Source: Hyphomicrobiales bacterium
GTDB lineage: Bacteria > Pseudomonadota > Alphaproteobacteria > Rhizobiales > Xanthobacteraceae
Length of the DNA stretch: 5,461 bases
Assembly (NCBI GenBank): GCA_026400425.1
Contig: JAPLPC010000359.1
Coordinates: 1 to 5,461 of the forward strand
Direction of reading: 5' to 3'
The notes below the pieces were generated by a model. That model worked only from the letters and a program-made list of their open reading frames with translations, was not told the origin of the DNA and made no database searches. The position numbers and the translations under genes were made by a program. The first letter of the stretch is position 1, and the number at the start of each line of letters is the position of its first letter. This document shows positions 1 through 5,461 of the stretch, in pieces.

Positions 1-172
1 AATGCTGATCGGCGGCGTCGGCATCGGTTTCTTCATCTGGGATGCCTGGAATTCCAGCCATATCAGCGAGATCATCCTGGCGCTGTTCTATGTCGGCATC
101 ATCGGCTTCATCCTCGACCGCATGATCGCGGGCCTGGGCAAGCTCGGTACCCACGGCACCTCGGTCAGCTAA
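1..172 (+). CDS. nrtB: Nitrate ABC transporter permease, C-terminal fragment (5' end outside window)
   Basis: Only the last 56 codons are visible, read in the frame starting at base 2 and ending at a TAA at 170-172. Seen: a very hydrophobic stretch followed by a second one rich in Ile, Leu, Phe and Gly (ILALFYVGIIGFILDRMIAG), then a short polar tail. This matches the last membrane segments of BinPDT-type permeases of the NrtB/SsuC/TauC family, where a hydrophobic helix ends in a D-R-(M/L)-(I/L) motif. The family forms the inner-membrane channel through which nitrate enters. The specific nitrate assignment is inferred mainly from the neighbours: an ATPase of the nitrate/sulfonate/taurine type starts 19 bases downstream and a nitrate reductase follows. 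A permease for a related substrate cannot be excluded from this fragment alone. The substrate-binding protein (NrtA) would be expected upstream of the window. Confidence 0.82.
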   Translation, partial: MLIGGVGIGFFIWDAWNSSHISEIILALFYVGIIGFILDRMIAGLGKLGTHGTSVS

Positions 173-183
173 GCACAACGCAT

Positions 184-190
184 AAGGAAA
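184..190 (+). promoter_or_regulatory. Ribosome binding site that bears on the start of the ATPase gene
   Basis: The purine run AAGGAAA lies between the permease stop and the ATPase gene. Its AAGGA core ends at 188, only 3 bases before the first ATG (192) but 9 bases before a second in-frame ATG (198). The spacing favours 198, although both starts are possible. The choice changes the protein by just two residues. Confidence 0.55.
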
Positions 191-191
191 C

Positions 192-992
192 ATGACGATG
201 ACGCCCTATGTGAAGCTCGATCATATCGACAAGGTGTTTTCCCGCGGCAAGGCGACCACCGAAGTTCTGAAGGACATCAACCTGACGCTGGACAAGGGCG
301 AGTATGTCTCGATCATCGGCCATTCCGGTTGCGGCAAATCGACGATGCTCAACATCATCGCCGGCCTGACGCGCGCCACCACCGGCGGCGTGCTGCTGGA
401 AGGCCGCGAGGTCAATTCGCCCGGCCCGGATCGCGCCGTGGTGTTCCAGAACCACAGCCTGCTGCCATGGCTGACGGTGTATCAGAACGTCCGTCTCGGC
501 GTCGACAAGGTGTTCGCGAAATCCAAGAGCCGCGCCGAGCGCGACGAATGGACCATGCACAATCTCAACCTCGTGCAGATGACACATGCCAAGGACAAGC
601 GTCCGTCGGAAATCTCCGGCGGCATGAAGCAGCGCGTCGGCATCGCGCGCGCGCTGGCCATGGAGCCGAAGGTGCTGCTACTCGACGAGCCCTTTGGCGC
701 GCTCGACGCCTTGACCCGCGCCCATCTGCAGGACTCGGTGATGGCGCTGCATCAGAAGCTCGGTAACACCATCGTCATGATTACTCACGACGTCGACGAA
801 GCCGTGTTGCTGTCGGATCGCATCGTGATGATGACCAACGGACCGTCGGCGACCATCGGCGAAGTGCTCGACGTGCCGCTTGCACGCCCGCGCAAGCGGC
901 TCGAACTGGCAAGTGATCCCGTCTATCTCAAGTGTCGCAAGCGCGTGCTGGAGTTCCTGTACGAGCGCCACAAATTCGTGGAGGCGGCGTAG
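192..992 (+). CDS. nrtC: Nitrate ABC transporter ATP-binding protein (NrtC/NrtD family)
   Basis: A complete 266-residue ATPase that powers nitrate import on the cytoplasmic face of the membrane with the permease just upstream. All nucleotide-binding elements are present: Walker A GHSGCGKST at residues 43-51, Q-loop Gln86 in VVFQN, ABC signature ISGGMKQR at 141-148, Walker B VLLLDEP at 161-167, D-loop ALDAL at 170-174 and switch His199 in ITHD. The substitution of Met for Gln in the signature (SGGMKQR) and the N-H-S-L-L-P-W segment after the Q-loop are typical of the nitrate/taurine/sulfonate/cyanate importer ATPases. The protein ends soon after the nucleotide-binding domain. It therefore lacks the NrtA-like C-terminal sensor domain of cyanobacterial NrtC and is NrtD-like in architecture; in Bradyrhizobium the equivalent gene is called nrtC. 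The start may be 192 or 198, since the upstream AAGGA is better spaced for 198. Substrate is inferred from context, with sulfonate-type ATPases as the main alternative. Confidence 0.92.
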   Translation: MTMTPYVKLDHIDKVFSRGKATTEVLKDINLTLDKGEYVSIIGHSGCGKSTMLNIIAGLTRATTGGVLLEGREVNSPGPDRAVVFQNHSLLPWLTVYQNVRLGVDKVFAKSKSRAERDEWTMHNLNLVQMTHAKDKRPSEISGGMKQRVGIARALAMEPKVLLLDEPFGALDALTRAHLQDSVMALHQKLGNTIVMITHDVDEAVLLSDRIVMMTNGPSATIGEVLDVPLARPRKRLELASDPVYLKCRKRVLEFLYERHKFVEAA

Positions 993-998
993 TCGCCC

Positions 999-1108
999 AT
1001 CTCTCCCCGTCATTGCGAGGAGCGAAGCGACGCGGCAATCCAGCCCTGCTTCAATAAAGAACGGGATTGCTTCGTCACAAGGGCTCCTCGCAATGACGGC
1101 GGAGAGAT
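999..1108. repeat. Large imperfect palindromic intergenic element (REP/BIME-like)
   Basis: The gap between the ATPase stop (992) and the globin start (1180) is mostly one inverted repeat. The outer arms are 999-1022 and 1084-1108 and are perfect complements apart from one extra base (C1100) in the right arm; the core is CCGTCATTGCGAGGAG and its complement. After a small internal loop (1023-1027 opposite 1078-1083) a second, weaker stem follows: 1028-1041 against 1064-1077, 11 of 14 positions complementary. The closing loop (1042-1063) is about 22 bases. From general knowledge, the GTCATTGCGAGGAGCGAAGC type sequence is a dispersed, high-copy palindrome in Bradyrhizobium-group genomes; copy number cannot be seen here. 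In RNA it would form a long hairpin. No run of U follows the right arm, so it does not look like a standard intrinsic terminator. It might instead stabilise the upstream transporter mRNA or reduce read-through. Confidence 0.85.
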
Positions 1109-1179
1109 CAAATGAAACCCCGGGCCGTCTAGCCGCCGAACTGCCTCAGTGACCAATCCTCAGCCAGAAGGGACTCATC
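1109..1179. other. Short leader between the repeat and the globin gene
   Basis: These 71 bases are what remains of the intergenic region after the palindrome. Near its end lies AGAAGGGA (1166-1173), a good ribosome binding site 6 bases before the globin ATG. I looked for a sigma-54 promoter (GG and GC ten bases apart), an FNR-type dyad and the paired hexanucleotide-loop hairpins bound by NasT/NasR antiterminators, and saw no convincing example. Either the operon is read through from upstream of the window or an unrecognised housekeeping promoter lies here. Confidence 0.5.
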
Positions 1180-1605
1180 ATGACGCCCGATCAGATTGCG
1201 CTCGTGCAGGATAGCTTCAAGAAGGTCGTGCCCATTGCCGACGTCGCGGCTGGGCTGTTCTATGGACGTCTGTTCGAGATCGCGCCCGAGGTGAAGCCGA
1301 TGTTCAAGGGTGACATGACCGAGCAGGGCCGCAAGCTGATGGCGACCTTGGGTGTGGTCGTTACCGGCCTGACGCGGCTCGACACCGTGCTGCCAGCGGC
1401 GAGCGCACTGGCCAGGCAGCATGTCGCTTACGGCGTCAGACCCGAGCATTACCCGATCGTCGGCGCGGCATTGTTGTGGACGCTGGAGAAGGGCCTCGGC
1501 GAAGCCTGGACGCCCGAACTCGCCGATGCCTGGACGACGGCGTACGGCACGCTGTCGGGCTACATGATCTCCGAAGCCTATGGCCAGCCGCAGGCTGCTG
1601 AATAA
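1180..1605 (+). CDS. bjgb: Single-domain bacterial haemoglobin (Bjgb / Vitreoscilla globin type)
   Basis: A 141-residue haem protein of the flavohaemoglobin-related globin class, without the FAD/NAD reductase half found in Hmp. By comparison with E. coli Hmp and Vitreoscilla Hb, the key residues can be placed: Tyr28 (B10, in LFYGRLF) and Gln49 (E7, in MTEQGRK) in the distal pocket, Phe42 (CD1), proximal haem ligand His81 (F8, in ARQHVAYG), Tyr91 in HYPIVG, and Glu132 near the C-terminus. His81, Tyr91 and Glu132 could form the His-Tyr-Glu network that gives these globins a reactive haem; the Glu132 alignment needs a small gap and is less certain. The length is normal for the single-domain class. 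It is followed after 9 bases by an NAD(P)H flavoprotein and then nitrate reductase, the same order as in the Bradyrhizobium nitrate assimilation cluster, where Bjgb is proposed to detoxify nitric oxide. NO removal here is inferred from that similarity. Start is the ATG preceded by AGAAGGGA. Confidence 0.92.
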   Translation: MTPDQIALVQDSFKKVVPIADVAAGLFYGRLFEIAPEVKPMFKGDMTEQGRKLMATLGVVVTGLTRLDTVLPAASALARQHVAYGVRPEHYPIVGAALLWTLEKGLGEAWTPELADAWTTAYGTLSGYMISEAYGQPQAAE

Positions 1606-1608
1606 GGA
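1604..1608 (+). promoter_or_regulatory. Ribosome binding site overlapping the globin stop codon
   Basis: AAGGA begins inside the globin TAA stop and lies 6 bases before a GTG codon at 1615. It supports that GTG as the flavoprotein start and suggests that ribosomes finishing the globin help initiate the next gene. Confidence 0.7.
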
Positions 1609-1614
1609 CTGATC

Positions 1615-2829
1615 GTGAGCGAGCCGCTGGTCATCATCGGGAACGGCATGGCGGCGGCAAGGCTGGTCGACGAACTCGCCAAATCCGCGCTCGGCCGCTA
1701 CGCCATTGCCGTGATCGGCGACGAACCGCGGCTGGCCTATAACCGCGTGCTGCTGTCTTCGGTGCTGTCGGGCGAGGCGACCCATGACGAGATCGAACTG
1801 AAACCCGCCACGTGGTGGCGCGACCGCGGCGTGACGTTGAAATACGGCGCCACGGCGACGGCCATCGACATGGTCGCCCGCGAAGTCACGACCTCCACCG
1901 GCAAGCAGGTGCCGTTTTCCAAGCTCGTATTCGCGACAGGCTCATCCGCGCTGCGGCTGCCGGTGCCGGGCGGCGATCTCGCCGGCGTGCATGTGTTCCG
2001 CGACAGCCGCGATGTCGATCGGCTGCTGGCACTCGCTGCTGAAAAGAAGCGCGTGGTCGTGGTCGGCGGCGGACTGCTCGGGCTGGAGGCGGCCTATGGG
2101 CTCGCCAAGGCCGGTGCCGATGTGACGCTGATCCATCTGATGGATCGGCTGATGGAGCGACAGCTCGATGCGCCAGCGGCTGCGCTGCTGAAGACGCTGG
2201 TCGAGCGCAAGAGCGTCAAAATCCTGCTCGACGCCAACACCGCCCGCATCCACGGCACAGGCGCCGTCGCGCGGGTCGAACTGGCGGATGGCCGCATGCT
2301 CGAGGCGGATGCCGTGATCTTTGCGGCGGGCATTCGACCCAATGCCTCGCTGGCAAAAGAGGCCGGCATCGCCGTCAATCGCGGCATCGTCGTGGACGAC
2401 CGCATGGCGACCGACAAGGATGATGTGTTTGCCCTCGGCGAATGCGCCGAACACCGCGGCACCTGTTACGGCCTGGTTGAGCCTGCCTATGAGCAGGCCA
2501 GAGTTCTCGCCCAGCATCTCGCCGGCAAGCCCGCGGCCTATACCGGGAGCATTCTTTCCACCAATCTCAAGGTCTCCGGCGTCGGTGTCTTCTCGGCCGG
2601 CGATTTCATGGCAAGCGAGGGCAGCGAGACGCTGCTGTTGAGCGACGTCAACCGCGGCACCTACAAGAAGCTGGTGATCTCAGGCGGCGCGTTGACCGGC
2701 GCGGTGCTGGTCGGCGATACGCGCGATGCGCTCTGGTATCTCGAACTGATCCGAAGCGGGGGCGATGTGTCCGTGCTGCGCGCCGACATGATGTTCGGCC
2801 GCGTCACAGCGAAAGGCGGCGTGACATGA
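1615..2829 (+). CDS. flp: FAD-dependent NAD(P)H oxidoreductase, NirB N-terminal-like, electron donor to nitrate reductase and globin
   Basis: A 404-residue flavoprotein that should oxidise NAD(P)H and deliver electrons to the partners encoded on either side. Domain order seen: N-terminal FAD-binding loop GNGMAA at residues 9-14 preceded by a hydrophobic strand; the ATG motif (VFATGSS, about 105-111); an NAD(P)-binding Rossmann fold VVVVGGGLLGLEAA at 147-160; a second FAD contact region FAAGIRPN at 236-243 and DVFALGECAEH at 270-280; then the C-terminal dimerisation-type domain with TNLKVSGVGVFSAGD near 316-330. The length and motifs match the pyridine nucleotide-disulfide oxidoreductase half of NirB. 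The siroheme/[4Fe-4S] nitrite reductase half and the BFD domain are absent, so it is not itself a nitrite reductase. The GTG start is required because the FAD loop lies at the extreme N-terminus, and it has a well-placed AAGGA. Its last four bases overlap the nitrate reductase start. It corresponds to Flp of the Bradyrhizobium Bjgb-Flp-NasC system; the dual electron-donor role is inferred. Confidence 0.88.
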   Translation: MSEPLVIIGNGMAAARLVDELAKSALGRYAIAVIGDEPRLAYNRVLLSSVLSGEATHDEIELKPATWWRDRGVTLKYGATATAIDMVAREVTTSTGKQVPFSKLVFATGSSALRLPVPGGDLAGVHVFRDSRDVDRLLALAAEKKRVVVVGGGLLGLEAAYGLAKAGADVTLIHLMDRLMERQLDAPAAALLKTLVERKSVKILLDANTARIHGTGAVARVELADGRMLEADAVIFAAGIRPNASLAKEAGIAVNRGIVVDDRMATDKDDVFALGECAEHRGTCYGLVEPAYEQARVLAQHLAGKPAAYTGSILSTNLKVSGVGVFSAGDFMASEGSETLLLSDVNRGTYKKLVISGGALTGAVLVGDTRDALWYLELIRSGGDVSVLRADMMFGRVTAKGGVT

Positions 2830-5461
2830 ACGCCATCGATCCCGCCCTGACCACGACGCGCACCACCTGTCCGTATTGCGGCGTCGGCTGCGGCGTGCTG
2901 GCAACGCCGGACGGCATGGGCGGCGCCGCCATCGCCGGCGATCCCGATCATCCCGCCAATCTCGGCCGTCTGTGTTCGAAGGGATCCGCACTCGGCGAGA
3001 CGCTGAGCCTCGACGAACGCCTGCTGCATCCGATGATGCGTGACATCGATGGCGACATGGTCCGCGTGCCCTGGCGCAATGCGCTCGATCACGTGGCGGA
3101 GGGCTTTCGAGCTGTCATCGCGGAGCACGGCCCGGGCGCGGTGGCGTTCTATCTGTCGGGGCAGTTGCTTACCGAAGACTATTACGTCGCCAACAAGCTG
3201 ATGAAGGGCTTTCTCGGCGGCGCCAATGTGGATACCAATTCGCGGCTGTGCATGGCGTCGTCGGTGGCCGGGCACAAGCGTGCCTTCGGCGCCGACACGG
3301 TGCCCGGTTGCTACGAGGACCTCGACCAGGCGGATCTGATAGTGTTCGTCGGCTCCAATGCCGCCTGGTGCCATCCGGTGCTGTATCAGCGCATGCTTGC
3401 CAACAAGCAGGCGCGCGGGGCGCGCTTCGTGGTGATCGATCCGCGTCGCACCGATACGGTGGGCGATGACGATCTGTTTCTCGGCCTCAAGCCCGGCACC
3501 GACACGGCGCTGTTCTCCGGGCTGCTGGTCTATCTCGCCGACAATGGCGCGCTTGATCGCGCCTATATCGACCGGCATACATCCGGCTTTGACGCCGCGC
3601 TGGCGCGCGCCAAGATCATCGCCGGCAGCGTGGCAGCAACGGCGAAGGCGACCGGCCTGAATGAAGTGGACGTCGCCACCTTCTTCCAGATGGTCCGGCA
3701 GACGCCGCGCATGGTCACGCTGTATTCGCAGGGCGTCAACCAGTCGGCGCAGGGCACCGACAAGGTCAATGCGATCCTGAACTGCCATCTCGCCACCGGA
3801 CGCATAGGCAAGCCCGGCGCCTCGCCGTTCTCGCTCACCGGCCAGCCCAATGCCATGGGCGGCCGCGAGGTCGGCGGGCTCGCCAACCAGCTTGCCGCGC
3901 ATATGGGTTTTACGCCGGCGGAGATCGACCGCGTACGGCGTTTCTGGAAGGCCCCTGACATCGCCACCCATGAGGGGCTCAAAGCGGTCCAGATGTTCGA
4001 GGCGATCGGCCGCGGCGAGATCAAGGCGCTGTGGGTGATGGGCACCAATCCGGCAGTGTCGCTGCCCGATGCCGACGCCGCACGCGCCGCGCTCGGCAAG
4101 CTCGATCTGTTTGTCGTTTCGGAGAATGTGCGCTCGAACGACACCGTCAATGCCGGCGCGCATGTGCTGTTGCCGGCCCTGGCCTGGGGCGAGAAGTCGG
4201 GCACGGTGACGAACTCCGAACGTCGGGTATCGCGCCAGCGCTCTTTCCTGCGCGCGCCCGGCGAAGCCAGGCCGGATTGGTGGGCGCTCGGCGAAGTCGC
4301 AAAGCGGCTCGGCTTCGGTGCCGGCTTCGCCTATCGATCGGCTGCCGACATCTTCCGCGAACACGCGGCGCTATCGGATTTCGAGAACGACGGTCGCCGC
4401 GATTTCGATCTCGGCGGCTTGATGCATGTTTCCGACGACGCCTTCGACACCATGGCGCCGGTGCGATGGCCGCTGCGCAAGGGCACCACCACGCAGCAGG
4501 CGCGGTTTTTCGCCGATGGCGGTTTCTATGCGCATGACAAGCGCGCGCGTTTCATCGCGCCGGAAACGCCGGAGCTGCGCAGCCAGGTGACGTCCGCGCG
4601 GCCGCTGCGGCTCAATACTGGCCGCGTCCGCGACCAGTGGCACACGATGACGCGCACCGGCCTCAGCCCGCGGCTTGGTCAACACATGCCCGAGCCGTTC
4701 GTCGAGATTCATCCGGACGATGCGGCGCGTTTTGCCATCGTCGATGGCGGCTACGCGCAGCTCACCACGGATTATGGCGCCTGCACGCTGAAGGTCGTAC
4801 TCAGTGACCGCCAGCAGTGCGGCATGTTGTTTGCGCCGATCCACTGGAACGACGCCACGGCATCATTCGCACGCGTCGGCGGGCTGGTGGCGCCGTTCGT
4901 CGATCCGTATTCGGGCCAGCCGGAGAACAAGGCGACGCCGGTGGCAATCGCGCCGCTCACACTCGCCAATCGTGGTTTCGTGCTGTCGCGCAAGCCGCTG
5001 GCGCTGCCGGATGGCGTGGTGTTTGCGCGGGTCGCGGTGACCGGCGGGGTGGGCTATCTGCTCGCCGACAATATCGACACCGCCAACTGGCGTGACTGGC
5101 TGGCGCCATTGCTCGGCGACGACGTGGCGATCTATGAGGACAGTGGCCGCGGCGTCTATCGCGCGGTGTCGTTCGCCCATGAGCGGATCGACGTCTGTCT
5201 GTTCGTCGGCCCGGCCGCAGATGCATTGTCCTGGGATGCGGTGAAGGCGCTGTTTGCGGCGGACAAGATTGACGACGAGGAGCGGCGCCTGTTGCTGTCC
5301 GGCAAGGCGGCTGACGGCGCCGCCAATCCAGGGCCGATCGTCTGCGCATGTTTCGGCGTCGGCCGCAACAGGATCTGCGACGCGATTGCCGCGGGCGCGG
5401 GATCGGCGGCCGAGATCGGCGCCGAACTCAAGGCCGGTACCAATTGCGGCTCGTGCATTCC
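2826..5461 (+). CDS. nasC: Assimilatory nitrate reductase, molybdopterin catalytic subunit with C-terminal BFD [2Fe-2S] domain (3' end outside window)
   Basis: Cytoplasmic enzyme reducing nitrate to nitrite; 878 complete codons are open with no stop before the window ends. Domains in order: N-terminal [4Fe-4S] domain with ligands Cys15, Cys18, Cys22 and Cys50 (CPYCGVGC); the Mo-bis-MGD core with the probable molybdenum ligand Cys142 in NSRLCMASSVAG, as in NasA and NapA; SLTGQPNAMGGREVGGL at 336-352 and MGTNPAVSLPDAD at 405-417, typical of assimilatory enzymes; the molybdopterin dinucleotide-binding domain starting near 590 with RLNTGRVRDQWHTMTRTG and ending near PYSGQPENKATPVA; then a linker of about 100 residues; then a BFD-like domain with Cys840, Cys842, Cys874 and Cys877 (CxC-x31-CxxC). 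The frame stops just after the fourth cysteine, so probably only a short tail is missing. No twin-arginine signal is present, which fits a cytoplasmic enzyme. The start ATG overlaps the flavoprotein stop (ATGA at 2826-2829) and has GAAAGG at 2811-2816. Called nasA in many databases, nasC in Bradyrhizobium. Confidence 0.95.
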   Translation, partial: MNAIDPALTTTRTTCPYCGVGCGVLATPDGMGGAAIAGDPDHPANLGRLCSKGSALGETLSLDERLLHPMMRDIDGDMVRVPWRNALDHVAEGFRAVIAEHGPGAVAFYLSGQLLTEDYYVANKLMKGFLGGANVDTNSRLCMASSVAGHKRAFGADTVPGCYEDLDQADLIVFVGSNAAWCHPVLYQRMLANKQARGARFVVIDPRRTDTVGDDDLFLGLKPGTDTALFSGLLVYLADNGALDRAYIDRHTSGFDAALARAKIIAGSVAATAKATGLNEVDVATFFQMVRQTPRMVTLYSQGVNQSAQGTDKVNAILNCHLATGRIGKPGASPFSLTGQPNAMGGREVGGLANQLAAHMGFTPAEIDRVRRFWKAPDIATHEGLKAVQMFEAIGRGEIKALWVMGTNPAVSLPDADAARAALGKLDLFVVSENVRSNDTVNAGAHVLLPALAWGEKSGTVTNSERRVSRQRSFLRAPGEARPDWWALGEVAKRLGFGAGFAYRSAADIFREHAALSDFENDGRRDFDLGGLMHVSDDAFDTMAPVRWPLRKGTTTQQARFFADGGFYAHDKRARFIAPETPELRSQVTSARPLRLNTGRVRDQWHTMTRTGLSPRLGQHMPEPFVEIHPDDAARFAIVDGGYAQLTTDYGACTLKVVLSDRQQCGMLFAPIHWNDATASFARVGGLVAPFVDPYSGQPENKATPVAIAPLTLANRGFVLSRKPLALPDGVVFARVAVTGGVGYLLADNIDTANWRDWLAPLLGDDVAIYEDSGRGVYRAVSFAHERIDVCLFVGPAADALSWDAVKALFAADKIDDEERRLLLSGKAADGAANPGPIVCACFGVGRNRICDAIAAGAGSAAEIGAELKAGTNCGSCI

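Noticed and set aside
999..1108. Palindrome as a rho-independent terminator or CRISPR-like repeat
   Set aside because: No T run follows either arm and the hairpin is far longer than usual terminators. There is a single inverted pair, not spaced direct repeats, so it is not a CRISPR array.
880..1152. 90-codon + strand frame running from the ATPase end through the palindrome
   Set aside because: It begins inside the ATPase in another frame and most of the rest is translated repeat sequence. The last residues before 1152 might be a remnant of a lost gene, but nothing recognisable is left.
1129..1785. 218-codon reverse-strand frame covering the globin gene
   Set aside because: It runs antisense to the whole globin, whose haem ligands and distal residues are all intact; the reverse product shows no family features.
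2028..2042. TGGCAC followed by a GC-containing segment resembling a sigma-54 promoter
   Set aside because: It is inside the flavoprotein coding sequence, matches only partly, and is not upstream of a gene start; likely chance.
1942..2517. 191-codon reverse-strand frame inside the flavoprotein gene
   Set aside because: Shadow of the flavoprotein; no motif, low-complexity composition, and the overlapped region contains the conserved NAD and FAD binding motifs of the real gene.
2661..4364. 567-codon open frame on the reverse strand opposite the nitrate reductase and the flavoprotein end
   Set aside because: It lies antisense to well-motifed genes and its composition is rich in Arg, Ala, Gly, His and Gln, as expected from GC-biased third codon positions read in reverse. 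No recognisable domain or convincing ribosome binding site was seen.
5156..5458. Reverse-strand frame at the window end
   Set aside because: Antisense to the nitrate reductase linker and BFD domain, whose four cysteines are in the expected spacing; it is a shadow frame.

Overview
The window is GC-rich DNA whose gene content fits an alphaproteobacterium of the Bradyrhizobium/Rhodopseudomonas/Afipia group. Three things point there: the strongly GC-biased third codon positions, the gene order (nitrate ABC transporter, single-domain haemoglobin, NirB-like flavoprotein, assimilatory nitrate reductase), and a palindromic intergenic repeat of a type I recall as common in that family. The exact genus cannot be fixed from the sequence.

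Layout, all on the + strand: the last 56 codons of a nitrate ABC transporter permease (1-172); its ATP-binding subunit (192-992); a 187-base gap filled mostly by a large imperfect palindrome (999-1108); a 141-residue bacterial globin (1180-1605); a 404-residue FAD/NAD(P)H oxidoreductase related to the N-terminal half of NirB (1615-2829); and a molybdenum assimilatory nitrate reductase with a C-terminal BFD-type [2Fe-2S] domain (2826 to beyond the window end, 878 complete codons visible). The globin, flavoprotein and reductase are tightly packed (9-base gap, then a 4-base ATGA overlap), so they are very probably co-transcribed and translationally coupled.

How the genes work together: the ABC transporter imports nitrate. 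The flavoprotein (Flp type) takes electrons from NAD(P)H and should pass them to the [2Fe-2S] domain of the reductase, which reduces nitrate to nitrite. The globin lacks its own reductase domain. In the matching Bradyrhizobium system (Bjgb/Flp/NasC) it is proposed to be reduced by the same flavoprotein and to remove nitric oxide arising from nitrite. No nitrite reductase is encoded here, so nitrite to ammonium conversion must be encoded elsewhere.

This is a recognisable, already described type of system rather than a new one. The points most worth a second look are the missing narK-type transporter gene at the position where I recall Bradyrhizobium diazoefficiens having one, the palindromic element occupying that gap, and the sharing of one reductase module between globin and nitrate reductase. 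Several long reverse-strand open frames, including one of 567 codons, are judged to be shadows of the real genes.
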